This document shows, piece after piece, positions 42,949 to 51,707 of a stretch of 64,000 bases of DNA. The DNA comes from an uncultured Siphonobacter sp. GTDB lineage: Bacteria > Bacteroidota > Bacteroidia > Cytophagales > Spirosomataceae. The DNA lies in NCBI GenBank assembly GCA_913775095.1, contig CAJYIW010000004.1, positions 270,658-334,657 of the forward strand, in the 5' to 3' direction. Position numbers and translations under genes: made by a program. The notes under the pieces are model-generated. The model was given only the letters and a program-made list of their open reading frames with translations. It was not told the origin of the DNA and made no database searches. Each line of letters begins with the position of its first letter. Position 1 is the stretch's first letter.

Positions 42949-45900
42949 CTAAAAACGGAATCCCAGCGAGGCATACGGTAAGGCTCCCTCCCTTGAAAAG
43001 GCGACGGAGGCGTTGAAAATCAGGAGCTGAGCTGGTGAAATATATAAACCTGCTCCGTAGCCATCGTGCCACTGCCGGGACTGCTCGTTCTTCGTCCAGA
43101 CCCGGCCCAGGTCATTGAATAGCGTCAAACCAACCGTACCCGGAAAGAGGTAAGAGTTAAAATCAAAGAGTTTGGTACGCAGTTCAATGTTATGATAAAC
43201 CATCTTCTCTCCCGCAAAACGATACTTACGGAAGCCCCGGAGGTTGTCCTGCCCGCCGAGGTACTGGAGTTGATAAAACGCCGGATTTCCGTACGTTAAA
43301 CCACCTCCCACGCGATTGACAATGACCAGACGGGATTTCTGACTGAAACTGGCGTAGACACTCAAATCCGTTGTTAACTGGCTTAAATGGTTGCGGTTGC
43401 TGCCAAATCCCTGTAATGTAGTCGCCCGCGAGTCCCAGTGCAGACCCCGCGTAGGCAGGGTAGGGTGATTGCGATTGTCCACCAGAACAGAAGCCTGCAC
43501 GCCCGCATATGCCTGCCGACGCAGAAAGGATTGATTTTCGGGTAAAGCGTTCAGGTAATCTTCCAGAAAACGTCCGCGATTATCCGACAGGTCCACGTTG
43601 AAATATTGGAATACCGGCCCGGCGGATAGTTGCAGGTGAGCTCCCAGGGAACGCTTCAGGGCTACTGTAACCGTACTTAAATCATAGCGGGTTCGGTAAT
43701 AGCGAATGCGGCGGCCTTTTTCATAAACGGTTTCATTGCCAATGCCAAAAAAATTGGTGACGTTGTCAGGAGCCCGTAAAACGGCATTGATCCAAAGATC
43801 ATTTTTTCCGATCACCTGCGTAAAAATACCGTCGTACCTGATGGCCGTAGCGTTCGTAGCCAGAGCGTGGCTGATGAGCAGACGATTCATCGACGCGTAG
43901 GGAGCTTTGCGGAAATGGTGTCTGGTTAACTGAAAGCCTGCTCCCAGCAGAATACCGTCGTCTACATTGAAACCCGCGGAACCCAGCGGAGCCAGCCGAT
44001 TGTAATGAAAAGCACGGGTATCATAACGGTTAATATCGGATGACGGGGACGTATGAACCTGAGCCTCACTGCGGGCAGGTAAAGTGTTCTTTTCCTTCGA
44101 AGAGTCGTAGATCAGATTTTGTGATTTACGGCTTTCATCGAGTGCATAATAATCGGCTCCTTTCCCGCCAATCATTCGTACTTTGATAGCGTTGGAAGCC
44201 CGTCCCGTCACGAGGAACTGATCCTTACCGCCCTGCCCGTACAATCTGATTTCTTTGGTATGGACAGGATCAAAAACACGGGCATAGAGTTGCTGCCTGA
44301 GCGTGCTGTCTTTTCCAATTTTGAAAATACGGACATTCACCCGGCCTCCTTCCAGATGCTCAACCACAAAACGTTCGGACTTGTCGGAGGCCGCGACGTC
44401 CACTTCCCGCGAGAGAAAACGGTAATAGGTCAGGCCGTACTGCAACAGATCTTTGCGGCGGGCTTTCAATGTAGAACTAATCTCCTGACCGGATTGCCGG
44501 CGAATGGGTTCGGGTAACTGCTCAATGGCTTTCCTAATGACTTCATCCGTCCATTCGGACTGAAGGCTCTGGATGGTTTTTTCCCAGTCGTACTGACTCA
44601 GTTCATTCATAAATACCCGGTCAAAGTAACGGGCGTTGTACATGAAGCCGTTGACATTGGACAGTCGCTTCCGGAAGCCCTGAAACTTGGGCTGAATCCA
44701 GGAACGGGCCGCGATATACGGAAATAAACCGTCCGATTTGAAAAACACCTGATCGCGGTCGCGGGGAACGGGTTGATACAGCTTACCCTTCTTTGTTTTC
44801 TGACTCACCCAACGCCACTGATCCTCGTGCCGATCCCAGTCGCCAATGAACAAGTCCAGCATCCGGGCCCGCAAAACGGCTTCCTGGTCTACCTGATTAT
44901 CGTTGTCTTTCTGAAGATTCTCAAGCAATTTCGTTGTACTCACACTTTTGTCAGAATCCGGGTTCCGTTCTTCGAGTAAACACACCGTATGAGCAAAATC
45001 CGCTCCGTAGATGCCCAGTGCCGGATCGTCCGGTACGTAAAAAAGCCGGGGATTGGCGTGGGGAACCTGAACCGCCTCCGCCAGAACGGGAACCACCAGC
45101 GGAGCATACGGAAAGGCCGCCGAAATCTGATCCTGAATGACATCACGGGCTACGGTTTCCCGCAGGTAATCCGGCAGGGCCTTTTCCGGAGCTTTCTGAA
45201 CGGTCCGCAGTACCCATTCCTTACCGGAAGCATCTTTCAGTCGTAAGGATTTGGTTTGCTGACCGCCCCCGCGTTGCAGAATGGTAAAGCCACCCTGTTC
45301 TTTGGTAAGATTAAAAACCGGGAATTTGACGGGAGTTGCCCAGCTTTTGCGGTAGTTTTCTCCGAATAGCAGGCGATGAAACTTCCCTACGTGGTCGTAC
45401 CCTGCCGCAATGGAAACCTGCATGGAATCAGGCCAGTTTTTTGAGGGGGTGTTCGTACGGGTCTGTTGAGCTTTTATATCGATAGTAAAGAGATTCGCCG
45501 AATGGGCCCGGGTGGCCTGAGCGGCTTCGTTAACCGTGTAAAAGTCCGTTCGAACGCGGCCATCGATTAGTTCATCTACCACCACGTATCCCCACTCTCC
45601 ACTCACAAACTGAGCTTTTTTGCCATGTTTGACCCGCTCCCGGTTGATACCTGAGCCGCTGACAATGAAGTTGCGTTTGTGATCCAGGATGTGTTGAAGG
45701 GCATGGTCGTGACCCGAAACAAAAACCACATTCGGGGCTGGTTCGAGGGCTTTTTCCAGCACCTGAGCCATGTGCTTATAGATCGGGTTGGGCAAATCCT
45801 GAACGGTTCCGAATACTCCGCGGGCAATGGGATAAATCGACCCAATGATGGGTAAGGGAATGTAAAGCTTCGGATTAATATCCGTTAGCGGAAAAATATG

Positions 45901-46617
45901 CTGTTTAATCGTATAGTATCCACCGTGAATGCCGTAACTGCGAAAAGGCTGATGCGTGGCCAGAATGATGCCTTTGTCTTTATTCAGATGCACCAGCTCA
46001 GACAGCCGGGCTACTACTTCGTCCTGGGTTTTACAGGCACAGTCGGATTCTTTGCCCGGTTTTTCATTCGGATGTAACCACCATTGGGTATCAATGATAA
46101 TCAGGACCAGTTCGTTGGATAGCTTGATCAGTTCAGGGCCGGGACAGCCGCCCTTGGGGAGTAACTGAATGTTGGGAGCATGCAGGCTGTCGAGCCATTC
46201 GCCCTGCCGTTTGATTTTCTCCCAGCCATCGGCGTGATCCTTACTCCAGTCGTGATTACCCGGAATGAACAATACCCGGGACGCTTTATGGAGTCCCAAT
46301 TCAGCCTGATACCGCAGGATGGTCGTCAGTGAATCATAATCCGGCGATCCGGAGTCCGATAAACCTCTGGGATATACGTTATCCCCCAGGTATAAAAGGG
46401 TAGTCTGCGGATCATCCATCGAATAACGACTCCGCACGGCATCCACGACCGGGTTTTTGCCTTTGTATAATCGCCCGGCGTCTCCAATCAGGATCAGCCG
46501 GTGCCGAACCGAATCGGGTCGTGCCTGCTGGGCAAACGTCATCCCGGAAAGTAGTACCAACAGGAAGATTAATGCTTTCTTCAGCAAGGGTTTATGCGAT
46601 AATAAGGAACTCTTCAT
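42949..46617 (-). CDS. Metallophosphoesterase/kinase-like/Omp85 barrel fusion protein
   Basis: 1222 residues with a signal peptide (to about residue 29). Residues about 38-330 are a calcineurin-type metallophosphoesterase (LILIGDAGR, LLYLGDNVYPRG, FIPGNHDW, ILATHQPF, FVSGHDHALQ). Residues about 445-640 hold DLFIGDWDRHEDQW followed by VPRDRDQVFF, resembling the catalytic loop and metal-binding loop of HipA/Fam20-like kinases (my inference from motif shape). Residues about 870-1222 form an Omp85/BamA-type barrel with the L6-loop signature GGQDNLRGFRKY and a C-terminal Phe. The barrel would put the enzymatic part in the periplasm. It is 35 bases before the HD-PycTM gene and 21 bases after the GAF gene, so they are an operon. 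Confidence 0.88.
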   Translation of the reverse strand: MKSSLLSHKPLLKKALIFLLVLLSGMTFAQQARPDSVRHRLILIGDAGRLYKGKNPVVDAVRSRYSMDDPQTTLLYLGDNVYPRGLSDSGSPDYDSLTTILRYQAELGLHKASRVLFIPGNHDWSKDHADGWEKIKRQGEWLDSLHAPNIQLLPKGGCPGPELIKLSNELVLIIIDTQWWLHPNEKPGKESDCACKTQDEVVARLSELVHLNKDKGIILATHQPFRSYGIHGGYYTIKQHIFPLTDINPKLYIPLPIIGSIYPIARGVFGTVQDLPNPIYKHMAQVLEKALEPAPNVVFVSGHDHALQHILDHKRNFIVSGSGINRERVKHGKKAQFVSGEWGYVVVDELIDGRVRTDFYTVNEAAQATRAHSANLFTIDIKAQQTRTNTPSKNWPDSMQVSIAAGYDHVGKFHRLLFGENYRKSWATPVKFPVFNLTKEQGGFTILQRGGGQQTKSLRLKDASGKEWVLRTVQKAPEKALPDYLRETVARDVIQDQISAAFPYAPLVVPVLAEAVQVPHANPRLFYVPDDPALGIYGADFAHTVCLLEERNPDSDKSVSTTKLLENLQKDNDNQVDQEAVLRARMLDLFIGDWDRHEDQWRWVSQKTKKGKLYQPVPRDRDQVFFKSDGLFPYIAARSWIQPKFQGFRKRLSNVNGFMYNARYFDRVFMNELSQYDWEKTIQSLQSEWTDEVIRKAIEQLPEPIRRQSGQEISSTLKARRKDLLQYGLTYYRFLSREVDVAASDKSERFVVEHLEGGRVNVRIFKIGKDSTLRQQLYARVFDPVHTKEIRLYGQGGKDQFLVTGRASNAIKVRMIGGKGADYYALDESRKSQNLIYDSSKEKNTLPARSEAQVHTSPSSDINRYDTRAFHYNRLAPLGSAGFNVDDGILLGAGFQLTRHHFRKAPYASMNRLLISHALATNATAIRYDGIFTQVIGKNDLWINAVLRAPDNVTNFFGIGNETVYEKGRRIRYYRTRYDLSTVTVALKRSLGAHLQLSAGPVFQYFNVDLSDNRGRFLEDYLNALPENQSFLRRQAYAGVQASVLVDNRNHPTLPTRGLHWDSRATTLQGFGSNRNHLSQLTTDLSVYASFSQKSRLVIVNRVGGGLTYGNPAFYQLQYLGGQDNLRGFRKYRFAGEKMVYHNIELRTKLFDFNSYLFPGTVGLTLFNDLGRVWTKNEQSRQWHDGYGAGLYISPAQLLIFNASVAFSREGALPYASLGFRF

Positions 46618-46638
46618 CCGTCCGTTCTTGATTACTGG

Positions 46639-49005
46639 TCAGACCTGCTCGGCAAGCTGGGGCTGAGGGGTTAGGGTATCGGCGTATTGAATGCTGAGCC
46701 GGATGGCTTTCAGCCCCACCAGTCCCTGCAGGGGTTCCAGTTCCAGGTATTCAATGGTTGCCGATAACTGATTTTTCTGTTGCAGCTGGCGAATGAGCGG
46801 CAGATAATCCGAGATTTCCTGCTGGTTCATGTACACCAGAGCAATGTGATCGGGCTGGGTCAGGCGTTCGCCACTGCCCAGAATCAACGCTTTATCAATT
46901 CGTTTTTTGATGACTTCGTAACGAATGCTGTACGAGCCTTCTACGTCAAAACGGTGCTCATCCTCGCGAAAACTGATCCCCACGGGCTGGGAATGAGCCA
47001 GAATGAGTTGCGTCGTTTGCAGGGGCAGGGGCAGGTGGGGTAACAGCTGATGCGTCAGCTGAGCCATTTCGATCATGGAAGTAAGCTGCCACAACCGAAG
47101 TCGGCGTAAATCATCTGCCACGAAAGGCGTTTGAGGAGCAATGGACTGACCCACGTAGATGTTATACTCCATGCCGTCCGTCCGGTATTTTTCAAAATAG
47201 TGCGGATAAACGGTTTGAAGTTGTTGTTCTTCCTGCTCAATGTAGCCGTTCACGGTCGAGTTAATCCAGTCCAGACTCCGTTCATAATCCCGCTGGGCCC
47301 GGTGAAAAATGCCGCTTTGGTTATCCGTCTGCTGAAAATAACGCTCTATGCCTGCCCGGAATTCTTTCGTGGACTGTTGTAAATGCCTGAGGTAAGGACT
47401 CACCTGCTGGAGCAGAAATAGCGTGATGCTTTCTTCATCGTCCGGGCTAAGGTCCAGCAGAAGCACGTTCTGATAGTGCTGGTTCCACTCCAGAAGCGAT
47501 TCGTGGCGAATGTCCCGTTCCTGAACCTGTTCCAGAATGCTGGCAATGCAGGCCAGCTGCTGGCTCAAATCGTGCCGAACCGCTGCATGCCGTTCGCTGG
47601 AAGAATTTCGGATGTCAACCGCCCCGTAAAGCGGATACACCCGTGGAAACCGGATGCGGGCGGATTCCGGATCGGCGGGTTTTTTATTCCCGGCTTTCAG
47701 GTATTGCCAGGCCACTTCATTGAATTTCCATTCGACGGCGGGTTGCAGGGACGTGAATCGCTGTTTAATGAGCCGATCTACGTTTTTATTAAACTCACTG
47801 ATCTGAAAAAGCAGCAGTTCCCGCACGAGCGGCACCACTTTCTCAACTTTAAAAAGGACTTCATCCGTCAGTGAATCGGCGTTTTCGCTGGCCATCTCAA
47901 TGACGCCGATCAGTTCGTCACCCGCTTTGATGGGATAAAGCATGAAACTTTTCAGGCCGTTATCGTGCAGCAACTGTAACTCCGGTTCAGCCGCCTGAGT
48001 AAGGTTACAAAAGACGTGGGGATGATCGTGTTGCTTCAGCCGCTGGACAATTGTTTTCTGGATATCCGGCTGGTTGAGTGATTCAATCTCGTGCTGACAA
48101 TTTTTGATCTGGGTAAAAAAGACGCTCCGGTTGCTGAAGCGTGGATGAAAGACGTAGTTATCATTCACCCTGAAGAAAGGCATCAGGCCAATCCGAACGT
48201 CGGGTAAGCCGCATAAATCCCTCAGAGCTTTTTCAAATCGCTGGTAAATCAACTCTTCCGAATCCGTTTGCAGGTGCACGAATACTTCTTTCAACTGCTG
48301 GAGTGTACTTTCTTCGGTAATGTCTTCCACCAGAAATACGCAAAAACCGGATAGCGAAAAGTCATGAATCGGTAAGGGCGATTTCATCTGCTGGTAGGAA
48401 CGATAGCCTTTGGCAAATTCCACCCAATCGTCCAGCAGTTCGGGTAAGTTGGACTGATGGTATTGAGGCTCTACGAAATTGACGTTGATTTTCAGCCGGT
48501 AATACTTCGTAATGCCGTTTTCATTTTTCTGAAACGCAATGGAAGGCGTTAATTCCTTAATGAAATGAACCTTATAGCAGTTTTCCAGGATAAGCTGGTA
48601 AAAGTAACGGAGCTTTTCAGCCGGATTTTTCTGTTTTTCCTGGTCAAGACCCAGGTCTGGCGTGATGTATTCAATGAAAGAACTGGAGGCATGAAAAAGC
48701 TCCAGTGGCACGGGAAGGCCGAACGCATAGGGAATTTCCCGTTCATTGCCCACCAAAGGCAGGACACTTAACCGGAGTAACTGGGCAATGGCTTCGAGCT
48801 GCTCGGGAGTATAGGTTTCTTCAGTAGAGTCGCTGGGAATGAGTGGACTAAGTTGCTCAAGCAGGTAATCAACCATTTGTGACTGCACGTCAGTCACGGG
48901 CAAAGAAGCCTTTCGCTGATTCAGATACTTAACGAAAGGCCTGAAAGATAACCGAAGGGCCAGTGGCAGGGACGGAGCTTCGGGAAGATTCAAATGGGTA
49001 TCCAT
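46639..49005 (-). CDS. GAF-domain protein of unknown function
   Basis: 788 residues, cytoplasmic, no signal peptide or membrane helix. A GAF domain lies at about 240-410 (with FCVFLVEDITEESTL upstream, and SFMLYPIKAGDELIGVIEMA as its core). The C-terminal half (about 440-788) is mostly helical with no kinase, cyclase or DNA-binding motif that I can see. It contains RHAAVRHDLSQQLACIASIL and a beta-rich end (AIRLSIQYADTL). GAF domains bind small ligands such as cyclic nucleotides. I chose the ATG at 49005 (MDTHLNLPEAPSLPLALRLS) over a TTG ten codons upstream. It is the first gene of the operon with the phosphoesterase/Omp85 and HD-PycTM genes and could be its sensor (inference). Confidence 0.8.
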   Translation of the reverse strand: MDTHLNLPEAPSLPLALRLSFRPFVKYLNQRKASLPVTDVQSQMVDYLLEQLSPLIPSDSTEETYTPEQLEAIAQLLRLSVLPLVGNEREIPYAFGLPVPLELFHASSSFIEYITPDLGLDQEKQKNPAEKLRYFYQLILENCYKVHFIKELTPSIAFQKNENGITKYYRLKINVNFVEPQYHQSNLPELLDDWVEFAKGYRSYQQMKSPLPIHDFSLSGFCVFLVEDITEESTLQQLKEVFVHLQTDSEELIYQRFEKALRDLCGLPDVRIGLMPFFRVNDNYVFHPRFSNRSVFFTQIKNCQHEIESLNQPDIQKTIVQRLKQHDHPHVFCNLTQAAEPELQLLHDNGLKSFMLYPIKAGDELIGVIEMASENADSLTDEVLFKVEKVVPLVRELLLFQISEFNKNVDRLIKQRFTSLQPAVEWKFNEVAWQYLKAGNKKPADPESARIRFPRVYPLYGAVDIRNSSSERHAAVRHDLSQQLACIASILEQVQERDIRHESLLEWNQHYQNVLLLDLSPDDEESITLFLLQQVSPYLRHLQQSTKEFRAGIERYFQQTDNQSGIFHRAQRDYERSLDWINSTVNGYIEQEEQQLQTVYPHYFEKYRTDGMEYNIYVGQSIAPQTPFVADDLRRLRLWQLTSMIEMAQLTHQLLPHLPLPLQTTQLILAHSQPVGISFREDEHRFDVEGSYSIRYEVIKKRIDKALILGSGERLTQPDHIALVYMNQQEISDYLPLIRQLQQKNQLSATIEYLELEPLQGLVGLKAIRLSIQYADTLTPQPQLAEQV

Positions 49006-49149
49006 TACACGGACAATTAATTCATGGCAGTTCAATTAATAATTGAAAGCTAGGGCTTTGGGTTCATTAATCTGAAAATATTGTATGAAGTACGGTTTTT
49101 ATTTGATAGATGAACTCGTAACGTTCCTGAATGGGGCTGTTAGCAGTAA

Positions 49150-49185
49150 AAAGCCCTCCCAATCATAACCTATTGGGAGGGCCGC
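49150..49185 (-). terminator. Terminator of the POT transporter gene
   Basis: GCCCTCCCAAT and ATTGGGAGGGC form an 11-bp stem; TTTTTA follows on the minus strand. Confidence 0.88.
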
Positions 49186-49190
49186 AGGAA

Positions 49191-50534
49191 TCAAGCTTCC
49201 AAAACCGTGGCATCGTCGGCTCCGTGCGTCAGCCGTTTCAGCGGTTTCAGTAACAGAAGGATCAGTGCTCCGAAAAGAATGCAGAAGACGGCAATGCCCG
49301 TGAAGGTCTGGAGTTCGCCCCAGTGTTCGGAATAGGCTCCGATCATTCCCGCTAATTTTTCGCCAAGTCCGGTAGCGGCCCAGTACGCTCCCATGATAAT
49401 CGAAGCATACTGAGCCGGAGCCAGCTTGGTAATGAATGACAAAGCAACGGGTGAGGAGGAAAGCTCGCCCACGACGTGAAAAAGATAAGCCAGAATGAGC
49501 CAGTACATCGCTGCCTGACCGGTTTGTTCGTATTGCGTGGCGGCGGCAGTCATGAAGAAAAAGCCCGAACCCATGATCATCGTTCCGATGGCCATTTTGG
49601 CGAGCGATGAACTTTCTTTTCCTTTCAAGGCCCGACGAGCCCAGAAATTAGCCACGAGGGTTCCCAGCGTAATGACGAAAATGCCGGACAGGGACTGAAA
49701 CCAGGAAGCCGGAATTTCCATACCGAATAGCTGACGATTGGTTTTTTGTTCGGCGTATAGGTTCATCAAACCTCCAGCCTGCTCGTAGGCTCCCCAGAAT
49801 GTAACCACAATCAGGAACGAAAGAAGTAACACCCAGATCCGATCTTTTTCCACTTGCGTGAGGGGCTGACGAAGTTTGGAGCGGTCTTCAGAGCTACTGC
49901 TTTTGCCGAGAAAATCACCTACGCCAGTCAGGTGTTTCTGTCCCTGATAATACAAAAGGAGACTGAGCAGCATGCCGATTCCCGCGAGAGCAAAGCCGTA
50001 ATGCCAGCCGTACTGAAACACTACCCAGCCTACCAGAATCGGAGCAACGGCCGCTCCGAGGTTAATGCCAATGTAGAAAATCGTGAACCCCTTATCCCGG
50101 CGGATGTCGTTCTGGGCGTACAATCCACCGACCATAGTTGAGATATTCGGCTTCAGTAAGCCCACACCCAGCACGATTAGAAAAATACCGCCGTAAAAAG
50201 CCTCCATGTTCTGAATGGCGAGCACCAGGTGCCCTAATGCCAGCAGTAAGGCCCCAATCAGCACGGTTTTCTTCTGCCCCAGAAAGCGGTCGGCGAGGTA
50301 CCCGCCGGGTAAACTGGCCATGTATACGCTGAAGCCGTACCAGCCGTAAAACGTGAGGGCTTCGGCATTCGTCCAGCCTAAGCCGGGGTTAGCTCCCGTA
50401 ACGGACGCCGTGAGGTATAACACCAGAATGGCACGCATGCCGTAGTAACTGAATCGCTCCCAAAGCTCGGTCATGAAAAGAACAAACAGACCTTTCGGAT
50501 GGCCGAACCATTGGGCTTGTGAAGTGGGCGTCAT
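49191..50534 (-). CDS. Proton-coupled oligopeptide transporter (POT/PTR2 family)
   Basis: 447 residues starting MTPTSQAQWFGHPKGLFVLF, with about twelve membrane helices of the major facilitator superfamily. The family signature ELWERFSYYGMR (ExxERFxYYG motif) is in the first helix, and GGYLADRFLGQKKTVLIGAL and FTIFYIGINLGAAVAPILVG are further POT blocks. It imports di- and tripeptides with protons. The longer frame to 50801 adds 89 residues without homologous features, so I chose the ATG at 50534. It is monocistronic with its own terminator. Confidence 0.95.
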   Translation of the reverse strand: MTPTSQAQWFGHPKGLFVLFMTELWERFSYYGMRAILVLYLTASVTGANPGLGWTNAEALTFYGWYGFSVYMASLPGGYLADRFLGQKKTVLIGALLLALGHLVLAIQNMEAFYGGIFLIVLGVGLLKPNISTMVGGLYAQNDIRRDKGFTIFYIGINLGAAVAPILVGWVVFQYGWHYGFALAGIGMLLSLLLYYQGQKHLTGVGDFLGKSSSSEDRSKLRQPLTQVEKDRIWVLLLSFLIVVTFWGAYEQAGGLMNLYAEQKTNRQLFGMEIPASWFQSLSGIFVITLGTLVANFWARRALKGKESSSLAKMAIGTMIMGSGFFFMTAAATQYEQTGQAAMYWLILAYLFHVVGELSSSPVALSFITKLAPAQYASIIMGAYWAATGLGEKLAGMIGAYSEHWGELQTFTGIAVFCILFGALILLLLKPLKRLTHGADDATVLEA

Positions 50535-50904
50535 TCGTTGATGAAATGAGGGTAAAAAATGGAATAAAGCGGTAAAGTTCGGGTTAGAAATTTTGAAATT
50601 ACACCAGGAAGCCTGAATGCAGAGATTAGCGGGCTTAATATAAGGAAATTTTAAGTATTGGGAGCGGACCATTTCGGCAAGGTTGTTCCCTTGAATGAAG
50701 CGGCTTTTCTGATGCTTACCAACTGGGTTCTGCATGACCATTGATTGGTATAGACCTGAAGTCTGTAACAGAAGGAGGAAATACCTGCTTTGGCCGCACA
50801 TTCCTCAGTGTTTCCTGCTACAGTATTCTTCAGCATGGGCACTGTCTACGGTACGTATACCCTGGCACTTGATTTTTGTGGGGAATTCTAAAACTTCAAC
50901 ACGT
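50535..50904. promoter_or_regulatory. 370-bp divergent intergenic region
   Basis: Lies between the POT transporter and the small membrane protein gene. No gene is seen, and no consensus promoter is clear enough to call. Confidence 0.4.
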
Positions 50905-51114
50905 ATGAAAGGATTAGGAATCGGGCTCATCATCATTGGAGCCATTATGGTTATCTGGACGGGATTCTCCTACACCAAGAAAGAGAAAGTAGTTGATGTA
51001 GGGCCGATTGAGATCTCAGCCGATAAGAAAGAAACGGTGAACTGGCCTCCGTACATCGGTGGTTTGTTAGTAGTTGGCGGCATTGTGCTGGTGGCTACGG
51101 CCAAAAAAAGCTAG
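50905..51114 (+). CDS. Small two-helix membrane protein
   Basis: 69 residues: helix 1 (LGIGLIIIGAIMVIWTGFSY), a polar loop (KKEKVVDVGPIEISADKKE) and helix 2 (YIGGLLVVGGIVLVATAKK). The architecture resembles DUF3185-type small membrane proteins. The longer frame that starts at 50734 has no membrane or signal features upstream, so I prefer the internal ATG. Function unknown. Confidence 0.75.
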   Translation: MKGLGIGLIIIGAIMVIWTGFSYTKKEKVVDVGPIEISADKKETVNWPPYIGGLLVVGGIVLVATAKKS

Positions 51115-51161
51115 ACTTTTACAATTGTCTCAAATCGCCCGTTTTTTGTCAATTTTAGCAT

Positions 51162-51192
51162 CTGTACACTTTCCGGATTTTGCGTAGGTTTG
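51162..51192 (+). promoter_or_regulatory. Promoter of the SRPBCC gene
   Basis: TAGGTTTG (51185-51192) matches the TAnnTTTG -7 consensus. CTG at 51162-51164 is a weak -33 element at 20 bases distance. It lies 22 bases upstream of the chosen start codon. Confidence 0.6.
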
Positions 51193-51214
51193 TCTTAATA
51201 AACATGAAAAACCT

Positions 51215-51634
51215 ATGGCAGCCTTTGAAAAAATTACCATTGAGGCTCTGATTAATGCTCCCGTTGAAAAAGTCTGGGAACTCTGGAACAGCCCCGAACA
51301 TATTACGCAGTGGAATGCCGCTTCGGAGGACTGGCATACGCCGCGGGCTTCGAATGACCTGCAACCGGGCGGTCAGCTCAGTTCCCGGATGGAAGCGAAA
51401 GACGGGAGCTTTGGTTTTGATTTTATAGGTACGTATACCGAAGTCGTTCCGCAATCACTTCTTACCTATGTACTTGAAGACCAGCGATCAGTAACGGTAA
51501 CTTTTTCTTCAAAAGGCGATCAGACTCTGGTAGTCGAAACGTTCGATGCTGAAAAAACCAACCCTGTGGATATGCAGCGGGCAGGCTGGCAGGCCATTCT
51601 TGATAACTTCAAAAAATACGCCGAAAACGTTTAG
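51215..51634 (+). CDS. SRPBCC/AHSA1-family protein
   Basis: 139 residues forming a START-like helix-grip fold: ITIEALINAPVEKVWELWNS at the beginning, WNAASEDWHTP, GGQLSSRMEAKDGSFGFDFI and the C-terminal helix GWQAILDNFKKYAENV. Members bind hydrophobic ligands or chaperone clients. The specific ligand is not known. The gene has a good promoter and ends at a shared terminator. Confidence 0.9.
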   Translation: MAAFEKITIEALINAPVEKVWELWNSPEHITQWNAASEDWHTPRASNDLQPGGQLSSRMEAKDGSFGFDFIGTYTEVVPQSLLTYVLEDQRSVTVTFSSKGDQTLVVETFDAEKTNPVDMQRAGWQAILDNFKKYAENV

Positions 51635-51646
51635 CGGATTTTTAAA

Positions 51647-51684
51647 AGACAAGCTCCCGTAAATCGGTTTATGGGAGCTTGTCT
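51647..51684. terminator. Bidirectional terminator
   Basis: AGACAAGCTCCCGTAAA and TTTATGGGAGCTTGTCT form a 17-bp stem with one G-T pair between convergent genes. Confidence 0.88.
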
Positions 51685-51707
51685 CTTTGTCATCGAGGTG
51701 ATGCACT

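Noticed and set aside
50535..50801. 89-residue N-terminal extension of the POT transporter
   Set aside because: Not found in POT proteins, which begin close to the ELWERFSYYG helix; the sequence upstream looks intergenic.
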